Assembly: GCF_905475345.1 (NCBI RefSeq)
Contig: NC_066607.1
Location: 3,604,001 to 3,668,000 of the forward strand
DNA length: 64,000 nucleotides
From: Vespula vulgaris
Taxonomy: Eukaryota; Arthropoda; Insecta; Hymenoptera; Vespidae
Direction: 5' to 3'
Positions 1 through 12,900 of the stretch are shown here, in pieces. The notes under the pieces are model-generated. The model had not been told where the DNA came from, did no database searches, and saw nothing but the letters and a program-made list of their open reading frames with translations. The position numbers and the translations under genes were made by a program. Each line of letters opens with the position of its first letter. Position 1 is the first letter of the stretch.

Positions 1-112
1 ACCGTTCTCGTTCAATCGACAGTTCGATGACGCCGTAGTGCCATTTATTAACTAACTTTCAGCGAATTTCTTCTTTCCCCTCCCTTCCCTCCTTTCGGAA
101 TTCAAAACTCAC
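1..112 (-). other. Start of the intron after the RRM3 exon
   Basis: These 112 bp are the 5' end of an intron that continues beyond the window edge. The sequence opens with the donor gtgagttttg at its high-coordinate end. No other feature is seen. Confidence 0.85.
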
Positions 113-343
113 CGAAGCATTTGCTCAATTTCGTCTGCTTATCGATGAAAACTTTGGCGGATATGACATTGCCGAAAGGTAGAAAGGTAGAAGCTAGATC
201 GGTATCACTAAATTCCTGCGGTAAGTGGTAGATGAAGAGGTTACCACCTTCGGGACCCTCGATCTGCTTGCCAGCGGCACTGAAACTCGAATTTTGTGCC
301 GCCGCCGCTGCTGCGGCCGCTGCCGCCGTGAATGCCGGGAACC
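113..343 (-). CDS. aret/bru (CELF1/2-like): Bruno/CELF exon: polyalanine tract and first part of RRM3
   Basis: This is a 231-nt exon, phase 1 to phase 1, with acceptor attatttcag and donor TTCG|gtgagt. It encodes (G)FPAFT, ten consecutive Ala residues from mixed GCN codons (326-297), then QNSSFSAAGKQIEGPEGGN. RRM3 follows: RNP2 LFIYHL, PQEFSDTDLASTFLPFGNV and ISAKVFIDKQTKLSKCF. The exon stops just before RNP1 (normally GFVSY), so RNP1, the last helix and strands and the C-terminal basic tail must lie on exons left of position 1. GKQIEGPEG.NLFIYHLPQEF.DTDL strongly supports an insect Bruno of the aret/bru2 type. Confidence 0.96.
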
Positions 344-1040
344 CTGAAATAATAAAATTCCATTCAGCGGATGTCGATTATACGGTAACGCTGTATCATT
401 GTATTCGATCGTAGTCGTAAGAACATGACACGATTATTTTACGTTCTTCCGACGTAAAATCGTTCCTCGAGATGCTTCGTTGTCTTCAAAAGAAAAAAAA
501 AAGGACAAACCAAATCACGCCGTTCGTTTCGTCACGTCGGAGCGCGATCCTGATCGAATATTTTATATTTTCGAAAGTTCTTTCTTCTTCCTCTTATTTT
601 CTTTCCTCGAAAAAACGAAGTATCTCGAAAATCGACCGTTTTACGAACACAATTCTCGTACTGAAGCTTTATCTAAATTGTCCATGTAGATTACTCGTTC
701 GAATAAACGACACGGGCCCTGGTGCATCGGCACAGAGTCGTTTTATTCGCTCGGAAGTGAACCAGATGGACGGCTAAAAATACTGGAATAGCGCATGACG
801 GAGTGTACTGCACGTTTTACACAGCTAAGCGTTGGCAATTCTACTCTTTCTTTTCTTTTTTTTTGTTTAAATATATATATATATTTTTTCTTATTTTTTT
901 TTATTTTTACTCACTATGCAATTCTTTCTTTTCCACGGTCACCGTCGTCTTTCCAATGAGAGCTTTAATGCGCACAGTTAACTCGTTAGAAAATGCACCT
1001 TTACGATCAATGCAGATTATAATATTGATATACATATATA

Positions 1041-1078
<38 letters not shown>

Positions 1079-4000
1079 CATATATATATACGTATAGTTA
1101 CACATACAATGCTCTTGTCGTTTATAACGACACGCTTTTAAAATGATGAAAAAATAATTACCTGCGTATTGCTGCAAGCTCGAATAAGCGTTACTCAGAG
1201 AGTCCTGCAATCCGTTCAAAGGTGCTCCTGTCAAGGAATTAAGCGCGAGAGACGTTACAGGACTCAGGCTTCCACCGGTCGACCCTTTAAAACGAACACA
1301 AAGATTTATTTATTTTCCATCTTTTGATGTTAAAAAAATATATTAATCGTGCTTAAGTTCGATCGCCCTTTAATCGACGATAAAATAGTAACTTTCTAAA
1401 CATGCTGCATGCTACGACGTCGAGACAACCTTCACGATTCAATCCTTGTTAACTTTTTAGCGATAATAATAAATGGATTTAGTGTATCGGTAAATATCGG
1501 ATTAGTATCGTAAAAAATATGGTACACATATGGCATTTCATCGACATTCTATCTCTACTATGATCGTGGCCAATACTTTGACTAGCATTGTTCTATAGTT
1601 TTTTTTACACAACAAGAAATGGGTTATTAATTCGATACACGTTGAGCATTCGTTAATTGCAATAAGCTTGTACAAGTTAAATACGTCTATGACTGTACAT
1701 TTCGAATAAATACTCACTATACGATATATATGTATACTTATATATATATATACAAATTATCGGATTAATAAGTTATTACAATTTTAAATCGGTATTGGAG
1801 GTTATTGGAAAATTCTTCAAAATCGGATATGGACATGTATTACGAATCGTTCGTTGAACTTTTCTTCGAATAGAGGTGAGTTCTTTTTTATTCGCAAATA
1901 GTACGCCATTAGTACCACTTTTGACGAGGAAAAAAAAAGAAAGCAGTAGTGCGGGGAAAAATATAAATTTTGCACAAAAACGAAGGGGTTAAATCGGGGA
2001 AAGGGTCAAAATGAAGGATAAATAAGAACTCTTGTAATAATACGAGGATGCAATACGAAAGAAGGGATCGTTCGAGCAAACCAACGAAGTAGATAGACGA
2101 ACAACGAAACAATATCGTTTTCCGTGAATTCTCACCTGTACTTCCTGTCTTCCCGAGAAGGGCAGCTAAGCACGAAAAAAAAATGCGTATCGTTAAAATA
2201 CTGACGACTGTTGATTTGATATATATACATACATACATACATATATATATATGTATATATATGTGTGTGTGTGTGTAAAAAAAGAAAAAGATGGAAACTA
2301 ATCTCTAAAAAAAGACAACTTAAGAGACAGTATATGTCGTTTCGATGCGGATTACTAAAATCGACTAAAAAAAAAAATAAGTGAATTAACGTTCCTAGTG
2401 TATCTTACACTGGCTCAATGACGGTCGATGAATGAATATGGTAACACGGTCACCAATTGACTGTAATCATTTTCGCGGTTTTTGGGAGTCTATAAACGCA
2501 TCTGTCATTGCTCTATAATTTCATGAATTTTCGAAAATTCAATTTCTTCCATTAATCGATTACATTGAAATATTCATTCGGCATCCTACAGCCATAATAA
2601 TCGACGCATTCACATTATGTCATATTCACCGCATACGAGATAGTGCACCGTGGAAATTGAAACGTTGTAGAGAAAGATGAAATACTATATTTGGGTGTGG
2701 TAGTACGTCTATACGTGTATACGTATGTACTATTAAATAAGCGAAATGGGAAAATCAGACCGTCGCTCGAGTTAGGGCCCTTGGTATGATCGAAATTAAT
2801 TTAGTAATTGTTAATACTGTACCAGGCAATGGGACACGTACATAGCGACATACCTGCTGTCGAATTCGCCAGTCCGCTTAACGCTGAAACACAGAACACG
2901 TTCACGATATTAGCAAAGCAACGTTAGTGACGAATGTATGAAAATTATCCGATATATGTATTACATATATACATTTTTCAAGCTACTCGAAAGTATCTCG
3001 TGAGATAGTATCCGTTCTAGATCGATCGGAATTTTTTTTCCCATTTTTTTCTTTTTACAACTCCGACTACTCCGGTCAATCAATGTTTATCGATTATAGA
3101 CCAATTTACGTGTGTACATGTATATGTTGCAACGCACACAAAATTCTGATACGTTAAATACTAAAGTATACAACAAGCGAATACGTGAGTTAAAGTATAA
3201 CGTTAATACATATAAACGTTGCAGGGGTATTTGCTGCGCTCTCTCACACTCCGCCATTTTGAACTTTGGGTTTCCATGCATACCTATTAAAGCTTAAACA
3301 GTTCACCTACTCTCCTGGAATTATAATAATGCATGCGATCATTAACGATTAACGAAGTTTAAGCGATATTTTCTTTTTCTCTCGTGAATGCCGATCAACA
3401 TGTAATGATGTATAAGAAGCATAATAATTACTCGTGCACGTTGACGGTACATTCTCCTTTTTAATCGACTCAAATCTTTACCATGGTTTTGCTTCGTTTT
3501 GTTTGTTTGTTTCTTTTTTTTTTTTCGAGCCAAAGGAGAACACACACGATCGTTTCGTTTTGCACGTAAAATAAATTTCAATAGATAACATTATCCAATG
3601 TCTTATCTCTAACGGCTAATAAAAATTCTTTAATAAGCCACACGCGATCTTTCGTAATGCGCAGTACTCACTGGTTGGCGACACTTGAAGGTTGCCGTTT
3701 CCGCCAGTCATGGCTGCCAACGTAACAAGATTTTGCATACTCATCGGTGATACCCCAGCGTTTGCTGAAATTTGATAAAAAAACCGCGTTTAGTTCGAAC
3801 GAAATCATTGTCGCTTTAGCGGGGAAATTTGAGAAAATTAATCGTAATCGTAAAATAATGTGATAATCAGTCGTAAAAATTTGTTAAGTAAACGATAAAG
3901 AACGATAGCAGATATAAGTACGTATGTACGTACAATGTCAAAAGGATGTTTCGTAACGACGTCGTTTTTTTCCACGGATATAACGATACGTCATCGAATG

Positions 4001-7000
4001 ACCATCGGTTTTTCAGCAGCGTACGATAAACACGTATATTAAATCGTTTTAATAATTGCGTTCACGTGACGTTCGAGCCGAGCGAGACTTTGGCACGATT
4101 CCCAAGTATATATGAAATATCCAATCTTATTAATACGAGGACAGATTCCGCGTTTGGATTCTTTGTGCGCTGGTATGATATTTGAAATATCTATGAAGAC
4201 TTGTAATATAGAACCGATATATCGGTGAGATGTATGAAAGCAGAGGAAAAGGAAGGAAGGAAGGAAGTTGACGGAGATGTTTGATATCGGGATCGAAGAA
4301 GCGAAAATAAAATGAAAATGATGGACACTGACCATACTCACCGGCGGAGTTACCGAGGGACGCGAGAGTCGCTAGACCCTGGAGATTGGCAGGGTTAATC
4401 TCCGGTGGACTTGGAACGGCAGGTGGGGCGGCGTGTGCGGGGGTAGCCGCACCGAGGCCAAGGTGCTGCTGTAACAACAGCTGATGCTGAACACTCGAGA
4501 GAGCGTTCGCTCCGGCGCCGGCGGCTACCGGGGTGGCTGCACTCGTCGTCGCTTGCAACTGTTGCAATAACTGCAACGACGAAGGCGCCAGCGTATGCGT
4601 CTCACCCTGAAAAACGTTTCAGAAACGTTTTATTTTTCTATTCAGTTTTTTTTTCTTTTTTTTTTTCAAGAGAAAGAGAGAGAGAGAAGCCTGTTATCCT
4701 TCGTAAATAAAATCGAATCATCGTCCATCAATCTCTGGATCAAGGCAAGATCAATTTTTTATCATTCCAGTCGTATTTACTTGCAAATGATTGCATCAGT
4801 TTCCTTTCGCTTTAATTTTTTCTATCTACATATATACATATGTAGATAGAAAAGAAAAAAAATATATATATACCCATGTAAGATAAGAAAGTAAGGAAAG
4901 TTCTCACGAAACTCGAGATGTTTTCGTTCGGCGATCGCGAATTTATGGAAAACTTATTTCGTCCCTTGATGCAAATGGAATCGTTGATTTCGAGGAAAAA
5001 GGTTCGCTGTGAAATATTAAAGATATACGGACCGTCGTCAGGTAATGCGGCGCCATGTTGACTCCCGCGATATTCCAGAGATTCGCTTGAATTTGCTGCA
5101 TCCTTTTTTGATCCTTTTCCTTCTGTGTGTCAGCGAATTTCACAACCAGCGGTGATGAGCATCCCTGAAAAGCATGGAAAATTTTGTAACACGGGAAACG
5201 TAGAACGTTGCTTATTCAGATATGAGCTCGCGAGTCGTACGGTTTATACGAATATGAAATTCATGGAAAATTATTATTTCCTTCGTTCTTATTCTTTTTT
5301 TTTCTTTTCAATTTTAGATTCGTCGTGAAGAACGGCCCTCGAGCGAGATCATCGGAAGTACTGGTTCGAGTTCGGACGTAGCCGGCTAGGACGAGAGGTA
5401 GGATCATTTTTGATAATTCGAATTACGAATTCGAACGGAATGCTCGAATCTACCGCACGAAAGACGATTTATCGGTCAAAATAAAATATAACTTGTTAAA
5501 CCGGGTGATCGGAGAAGAGAAGCAAGTTCGAGGAACTCGGATACGGAAATATTCATGATATTAAAATGGAATTGCCGTCGCGCTAGCATGCCTTGGCACG
5601 GCTCGCTTTTACTATTCGAAATAGCACGTGACATAGGCGTAACGGTAGCATCAGTACGGCTAACGAAACAATTCCGTGGAGTGTGCGGAATGCATTTTGC
5701 GACTCGCCTACCCGAGCCAATTCCTTTAAGTATCTGACATTATTTTTCACTTTAACGATCGCACCAGCACTACCGCTGGAAAGCCGTTAGAGAAGAAAGC
5801 TAACTTTTGCCAGGTCTCGGAAGATGCATTTTAGAAAGGGATCGACGTAGATCCGAAAAATAGACAAGACGATTCTTTCTCGTACCGAAACGAAAGTTCA
5901 ACAAATCAAAAGCGTCAGATCTATCAATTAATTCAACATCGAGAATGTGTTCGATGTGTACGAAAATATCAGGCATGACTCGTGCATACGCATTCCACCA
6001 TGTATACTTCCGTTTTCATTAAACTTTCCCGAGACAACGTGTGTTTTGCTATTCCGTTTTTGGAATACTAATGACTCTCCTTACTAATACGTCGTTGAAG
6101 AAGAAACCGGCCTATTTTTCGTGGCTTAAAGTAAAAAGTATTTATCAGAGAAAGATCCTCAAATGCGATTTCTGTGGAGGTATCGATTTACACCTACGGT
6201 ACTACAATCGAACAAACGGTAAGAATGTACGGAGCGTCCATTGATCAACGGTGTTGTCGAATCAACGAACGGAGTAGTACCGTTAGTAGAATTTCTTACA
6301 CCTGCCGAGACTTTAGGTAGATCTAGTAGAAACTAGTGGAAAGATAGGATGACGTAGCCTCGTGTAATCAATCCGATTTAGTCGTAGAAGGCTAGGATCG
6401 ACCAAGAGACGTCGAGAGCAAGACGACGAACGGACGAGAAAAGAAAAGGCGGAAAAGTCACGATGGCGCGTTTCGAATCGCAAAGGTGTCGTCTAATACG
6501 AGATCTTTCCTATTTTTTCCTCGCTCGGTTTTGGTTACCCCAAGTTAAATCGGTATATCACTGTGACGAGGTGACTAGCCGGGGTTGTGCGGTGACTACG
6601 TGCGGACGTTCCTCCGAATGATAATGGCATCGAGCCAATGTCCGTCAAGCTCGCTGAATCGCCACGAAAAGAAACGAGCCGCGAAGTCTTAACGATGACT
6701 CCTCCTCCTCCTCCTTCTCGTCTTATATAGTAACAATAAGTTACCTACGTAAAAAGTATTTCTTCCTACTCGAACATTTTTCCTTCGTATAAAACGTAGA
6801 TCATCTTGACAAAACTCGTAAAGTAGTGGATCGTCTTTTTTAACGATCTTCCTGATTCGTTAAAAAATGATTTAGAGAGGATAATAAAAAAATCGTAATA
6901 TTTAAACGCTCGTAAAATACATAAGGCATTATAGATTCTGGTATATAAATCGTTCGGTTTGCCAAATGTTTGCACTTTTCAGCAAACATTTCATATTTTG

Positions 7001-9908
7001 ATGCGTGAAATACGACGTTCAAAGGAGTAAAGTAGCTCGCTCGGTATCGTAAATTTTTTTTTAAGAAGGAGGCCAAATAATTGAGAGAATTACGATCGAG
7101 ACGACCTTAAGAACGTCGCTTTACTTACCTCCATCGTTTGCGAGTGATGAAGGGCCTTAATGGCGTTGATAGCATATTGTTTACTAGCGAAGGTAACGAA
7201 GGCACAGCCTTTACTTTGTCCAGCATTGTCTCGCAGAACCGAACACTCCTCGATCGTTCCGTAGACGCTGAACATGCTTCTGACATCATTCTCCGTGTAC
7301 TTTTTCGATAACATGCCAACGAACAACTTGCGTTCTGAAACAAAAACAATGATGATTACTATAGCTCTTTCTCTTTCTTTCTTTTACTATTTTGGATCTA
7401 ATCGTAAGGTCTTTTGTTCACTGCTTTGTCCTATCTTCGCGATTGTCTCTCTCTCTTTTCTTCGCTTCTCGCCTTCGTAAGCGTTTACGCGTAATATGCC
7501 TGGTCAGCTATGGACCACTTGACGACGGGGCTGAGCTGAGGATGTATGAGAAAGAGGGGGTAGACGGGGTTAGACCGGTCAATATTTGTTTAGAACCGGG
7601 AGAAAAGCTGTGCCTCGGGGGAAAGCCGCTTATGTAAATTCACCCTCGCAGGGGTTCCCTATAGTGACGCAATGTACTCGACCGCGACTCTGAATATCTC
7701 TATCTGTTCGCCACGTGCATTTTCCATGGAACAGATGCACCGCTCCGTAAAGAACGTCTTCCGGCAAAAATATAGCGTTTGCGATTTCGCTATCGCGTCC
7801 GTGACTTCGTTTTTTCGCGCGAAATATCGAAATTTGTCTAGGGAAAAGAGAGAAAAGGAAAAAGAGAGAGAAAGAAAGAAAAATTCAAACTCCATTCCAG
7901 GGGATCACAGAATTTCGAAAATAACTCTCGAGTCTTAAGAATTATTAACGTTCTCCTTCGTAATGGTTTACGTAAGAGAGATAACGCGGACTGGTTAGTG
8001 TTTTTGTCAGACGCGTAGAAATAAAAGCGTAGGTATATCTTTCAAGAGGAGAACATTTTTGCCTTGGTATTTCAACGCTATACGTTTAAGCCATAAGCAA
8101 AAGTGGAACATCGCGTGTATCGCGAAGGCGAAGCCTGAACTCGCGTTGAATATCCAGCTAAATCGGCTTCATTAATAAAGTGAACATAATCGCCAGCGTG
8201 AGTTCGCCCGTTGATCGCAACCGCGGGACGAACTAGCAAACTCGTTCACGATTAACGGTTTTCCTAATTAATTTCGTAGTCTACGGTAGAATGCTCGGTT
8301 GATTATTCGTGGTTTCCATCTAGTACGATCGAATTTCACAGCGAGCGCGAGAGTTATTCTCTTTGGACGTCCGAAGGATAACTTGGTCTTTCATGGGGAA
8401 AAAATGCCATTGCTTCCGCGACCCCATCCCTCTTATTTTACCCTCCTTAACGCATCCTCTTCGCCCGATCATTCTCCTTCGTTTTCCCTCGCTCGTTCAA
8501 CGCTTTTACCTTTAGCCCTACGGCGAAATTGCGGCTTTTACGGAATGTTTATTAAATGCTGAAACCGTTTGGTCTCTCTCTCTCTCTCTCTCCCTCTTTC
8601 TCTCCTTCCTTCTTACTTTCAACTAAAATTTTCCATCCGTCTTGAAACGAGAAGCCGCGCCCCTTTTATAAACTGATAATCGATTTTGGTAGATACCGAA
8701 GAAGCAGTTACCGCGGTTTCCGTAAACGTCGAATATAATTTACTAACCAACCGAACGTGTACAGACTGTCCGATAATAGGTCCGCGGGAATAAATCACCT
8801 TTTCGTAGAAACGTTCCTATAATTCAAATTATTTATTTATCCGTTTAAGTGTTTTCAACGAAAAATGTAGGATCCGCGAGTGTTCGATTTTTTAATTTCC
8901 TTTCGCTTTTTTGTTTTTTGTTTTTTCTTCTTCCCCTAGAAACAATGACGAAAGAATTTTACTTTAATGTACAATATTGCTTCGTATAATTCGTTTCGAT
9001 CGTCGGGAAGCCCCTTTAGTCTTTACAGTTACCGTGTCTATCTAGGTATACGATTATTTCGCTAATTAATTAGCAACTCACTCCTCTCCTGGGAATGGAG
9101 AGAGAAAGAGAGAAAAAAGGACAGAGAGAGAGAGGGGAAGGTGGGAAGAAAAAGAGCTTTAAACTTTTAAGCGAAGTGCTTTACGCAAGAATCGATCCTC
9201 TTAGTCTCGGCGCACAACGATTGCATTCTTATTCTTTTTTTCTTTTGCTCTTTTTTTCATGGAATAGCATCGAGAAAGGAGACGGCGCGAATGAACCGGT
9301 GCTTTTACGAGTCAGAGAAAAAGAGCAGTGCGAGATTAGGTTCGTGCATGCAAATGTGGCTGCAGAGAGGGAGAGAGAGAGAGAGGGAGCGCGAGAGGAA
9401 CAGAGAGAGAGAACGAGAGAAGAAGAGATGCGAAAGAGAGAAGGTGGAATTTCATTGGAAGGCGTTCGATGCACTTTTCTAACGCAAAGGATACCTCCCT
9501 TTGATATGCACCGCCTTCGCTATGAAACCTCCGGCTTTTGCATATTTCTTCTTTAAACTACGAAACTAGAGTTTCTCGTTTTAGACACACGTACATATAT
9601 GTATATATATACATACACACATGTATATACATACATATGTATATTGTCTTATGGCAATCTCTATGCCACCCTATGGATTTTTCCACTGGATAGTTTATCT
9701 TAAATATCGCTTTCGCGAGCTCTTTTCCCACGATTTTGCGAGAAAGCGATTTTTAATCGGCAAGTATGTGCGAATTTAATGAATATTAACGACGACGATC
9801 TATTCGTTTAAAAATTGAGTACACAAAGGCGTCATTTAAATGAATTAAATCTACATATTTGAAGGAATAAATACGTGTAGCAAACGCTGTTTCTACCGTG
9901 TCCAAGAT

Positions 9909-9969
<61 letters not shown>

Positions 9970-12900
9970 CACGATCTGAAATAATCAAAGTTAATTCTCC
10001 GCGTTCATCTTCGTAACGTGTCACGAAAGATCGAATTATAGGTCTTAAAAAAAGAAGAGAGGAAAAGAAAAAAGAAAGAAGAAGAAGAAGAAGAAGAAGG
10101 CAGCGGAACGAGCAACCGGCCGTTAATAAAGATCATCGCGTGGTCTTTTAGTTGGCGAGATCGGGGCCACGAAATTCTCTCAACTTTTCGCTAATATTAC
10201 GGAAGATTAGATTTACATCAGTCCTTGTTTCGTATTCGCCTGGTACGGTAGATCTCCTCTACGGGAATATTCTTGCTCTCTTACCGCCTCGACTCCGCGG
10301 TCCTGCGCGAGAATGGAAATTAACCCTGTTAATTCAATTCCTAGCGTGACTACGTTCAACCTTAACTGAATTTTGGATACAGCCACCTCAAGTATTTCGT
10401 GGAAGCTTTGTTATATCGTACAACCACCTAGGTTCTGCACCTCGTACCGGTAATATTCTTGTATATCGCATTTAATCGTTCTACTTTTCCTTCCTTCCTT
10501 CTTCTTCTACTTTTTTTTTTGTTCCTTTTCCTCCTTCCTCGTAGTTTACACGAAGAAAATATTCTCCCTTTTCTCTCTCTCTCTCTCTCTCTCTCCTTCT
10601 TTCTCTACTTCTTTTTTCTTCCTTTCTTGCTTACTCGCGATAAAAATGGGAAACGTTTATCCGACAAGGAGTATTTCCACGAGAAGGGTAGAGATGGTAA
10701 CGAGATCGTACTTTTTTTGAAATATAAGAAAACCTAATGCAAAACGTCAGCCGCAAAAGGGAAGGAGGACGACCAAGGAGCGTTCTTTTATGTTTCTTTT
10801 GGTAAAAGCAGGCAATACGCGCTTACGCTTACAAATCTTAGCCCAACGTATAATTTACTCCTTTGGAGCACGAAAGCGTGTGCACGGGAAAGAAATTCAT
10901 GTCGAGTGGCCCTGCCAAGAGCGAGGGTGAAACGAGCCATTAGCGCGACGATTGTATAATAACCTCGCGCTAGAACAGTATTTTTAGGCTTGGTCGATGT
11001 GCGGTTACTCTCTTACCGTCGTCCTATTACTCTCTTTCTCTCTCTCCACCTTTCGGAAATTGTGACGATGTAATTAGATTTTGTGCAAGTGGATAGCTAA
11101 TTCGCCTATCGGTGTTCGCGTATAAATAATCTTACGAATTTAACGACGCCCGACTCTCGGACAGATAGATCGTTCTCTTTCGTGATCCTTCTTGGCGAAT
11201 TTTTAACTCTTACGAGAGACTAATGAAATTATTGCGAGCGTTATTTAAAACTTTAGTTTCATTCGTACGACCTGAGTCGTCCTATTTTGAATTCGCGTAT
11301 CCGAAATGCGAAGGAACGATGCTAGGAGGAACGGTGGTACGCAGGTAGTACCTACCTATCTACCTACCTACCTACTGCCATTTCCGAATAGGGATATACG
11401 AATGCGTCTTATGATTAGTATGTTTGCCGTGGTAACGAACGGGAAGTGACGTCAAGAGTCAAGACCGATTTATAGTCAGTCGGAAATACCGATCGGCGAA
11501 ACGTACCGACGACGAATAACATTCGCACGTATCTCTTGCTTTTTCTTTTAACTACTTTCCTCTTCGTCGGCACGCATTCGTAAACGGTCGGACGTATGAT
11601 TTCCCTTTGATAAATTAATTCGTTAACTAATAAAACATTGATGCGAAAAATGCCGTCCGTCCTGGAAAAGGAGAAGGTCAGGCGGGTAATTACCTTAACG
11701 TTGCGTGTTCAGGATCTCGTAGCTCGTTCGATATTATTTACTTCCATTATTATCATAGACGAGACATAATAGTATATTTATACATCACGCGACATAGATA
11801 TGCCAATTAGAAAACAAGCTGACTCGTAACAAGGCGATACACGCTATGCGGTGACGTGTGTGTCAATGCGTTGTAGGCGGATTGGTAAACGCGACGACGA
11901 ACGACGCAGCGTCGTGAGCAAATTTCAAAATCGAAGGAAGCGAAGATCTTGCAGGTGGGTGTCCCAACGACGTGGTTGCTAATTGATATCCATCGCGAGA
12001 TTTTAGCGAGGAGGCAGCTCCATGAAGTGGAAAGAGAAAAGAAATGGAAAGAAAAATGAAACAGAGGAAAAAAACCATACGTCTTCGACGACGATGAATC
12101 ATTATAGCGATGTTTCAGCAACGATATTCGAGAATGAGTTAGAGCGAGTTTTCCTGAATTTCCTCCTTCTTTACGGCTCATACATTTTCCGAGGAAAGAG
12201 CTCTACGATCGTCGCTCTCTCGAACGGTCTTCCCTTTCGCGCAACAACGATCTCGCTCGCGGTAGCTATAAATGGCCTCGTAAATTTCGTACGGAGGATC
12301 GCCGGCGTTTCTTCAAAGGTTATGAATGTTGTTTCATTTGGTAGGTGAGTCGGCGGGGGGGGGGGGGATGAATCGAGAGAGAATACCGAGAACGATAGGA
12401 CGTTCAAGAAGGCGCATAAGAGAAAGTAGCGTCGAGGATATCGTCGTTCCTTCTCTCCACTCGTCAAAGTACGAAGACCCATAAGCGAGCTACATTAATC
12501 GGACATTTGTATGGGATCCGGTGCCTCGAGTTCCTTCCGGCTGGCTTTACCGACAGGCACCACCATCCTATAGTCTTTCCTTTTCTCTCTCTCTCTCTCT
12601 CTCTCTTTTTCTCTTTCTCATTCTCGCTTTATACTCCCTTCCAGGCGAGTTCTGCTACAGCATCGACTGCACGAGCGTCTCTTCCTCTTGGAATTCCCTC
12701 TACCTTCGCTTCTCCGTCTCTCTCTCTTTCTATTTTACCTGCAAGCAAGGTCCTCCTTTTTTTTCCCTTCACCATTCTCACGAGACGAAACGCCGGAACG
12801 TTACTTGCATGCCAAATCGAGGCTATTTTCAAGGAGATTCTGACCAAGACGACGGTGTAGTATCTTCGAGGCAAAGAAGCAAAGCCCTTTCGACGATGTA

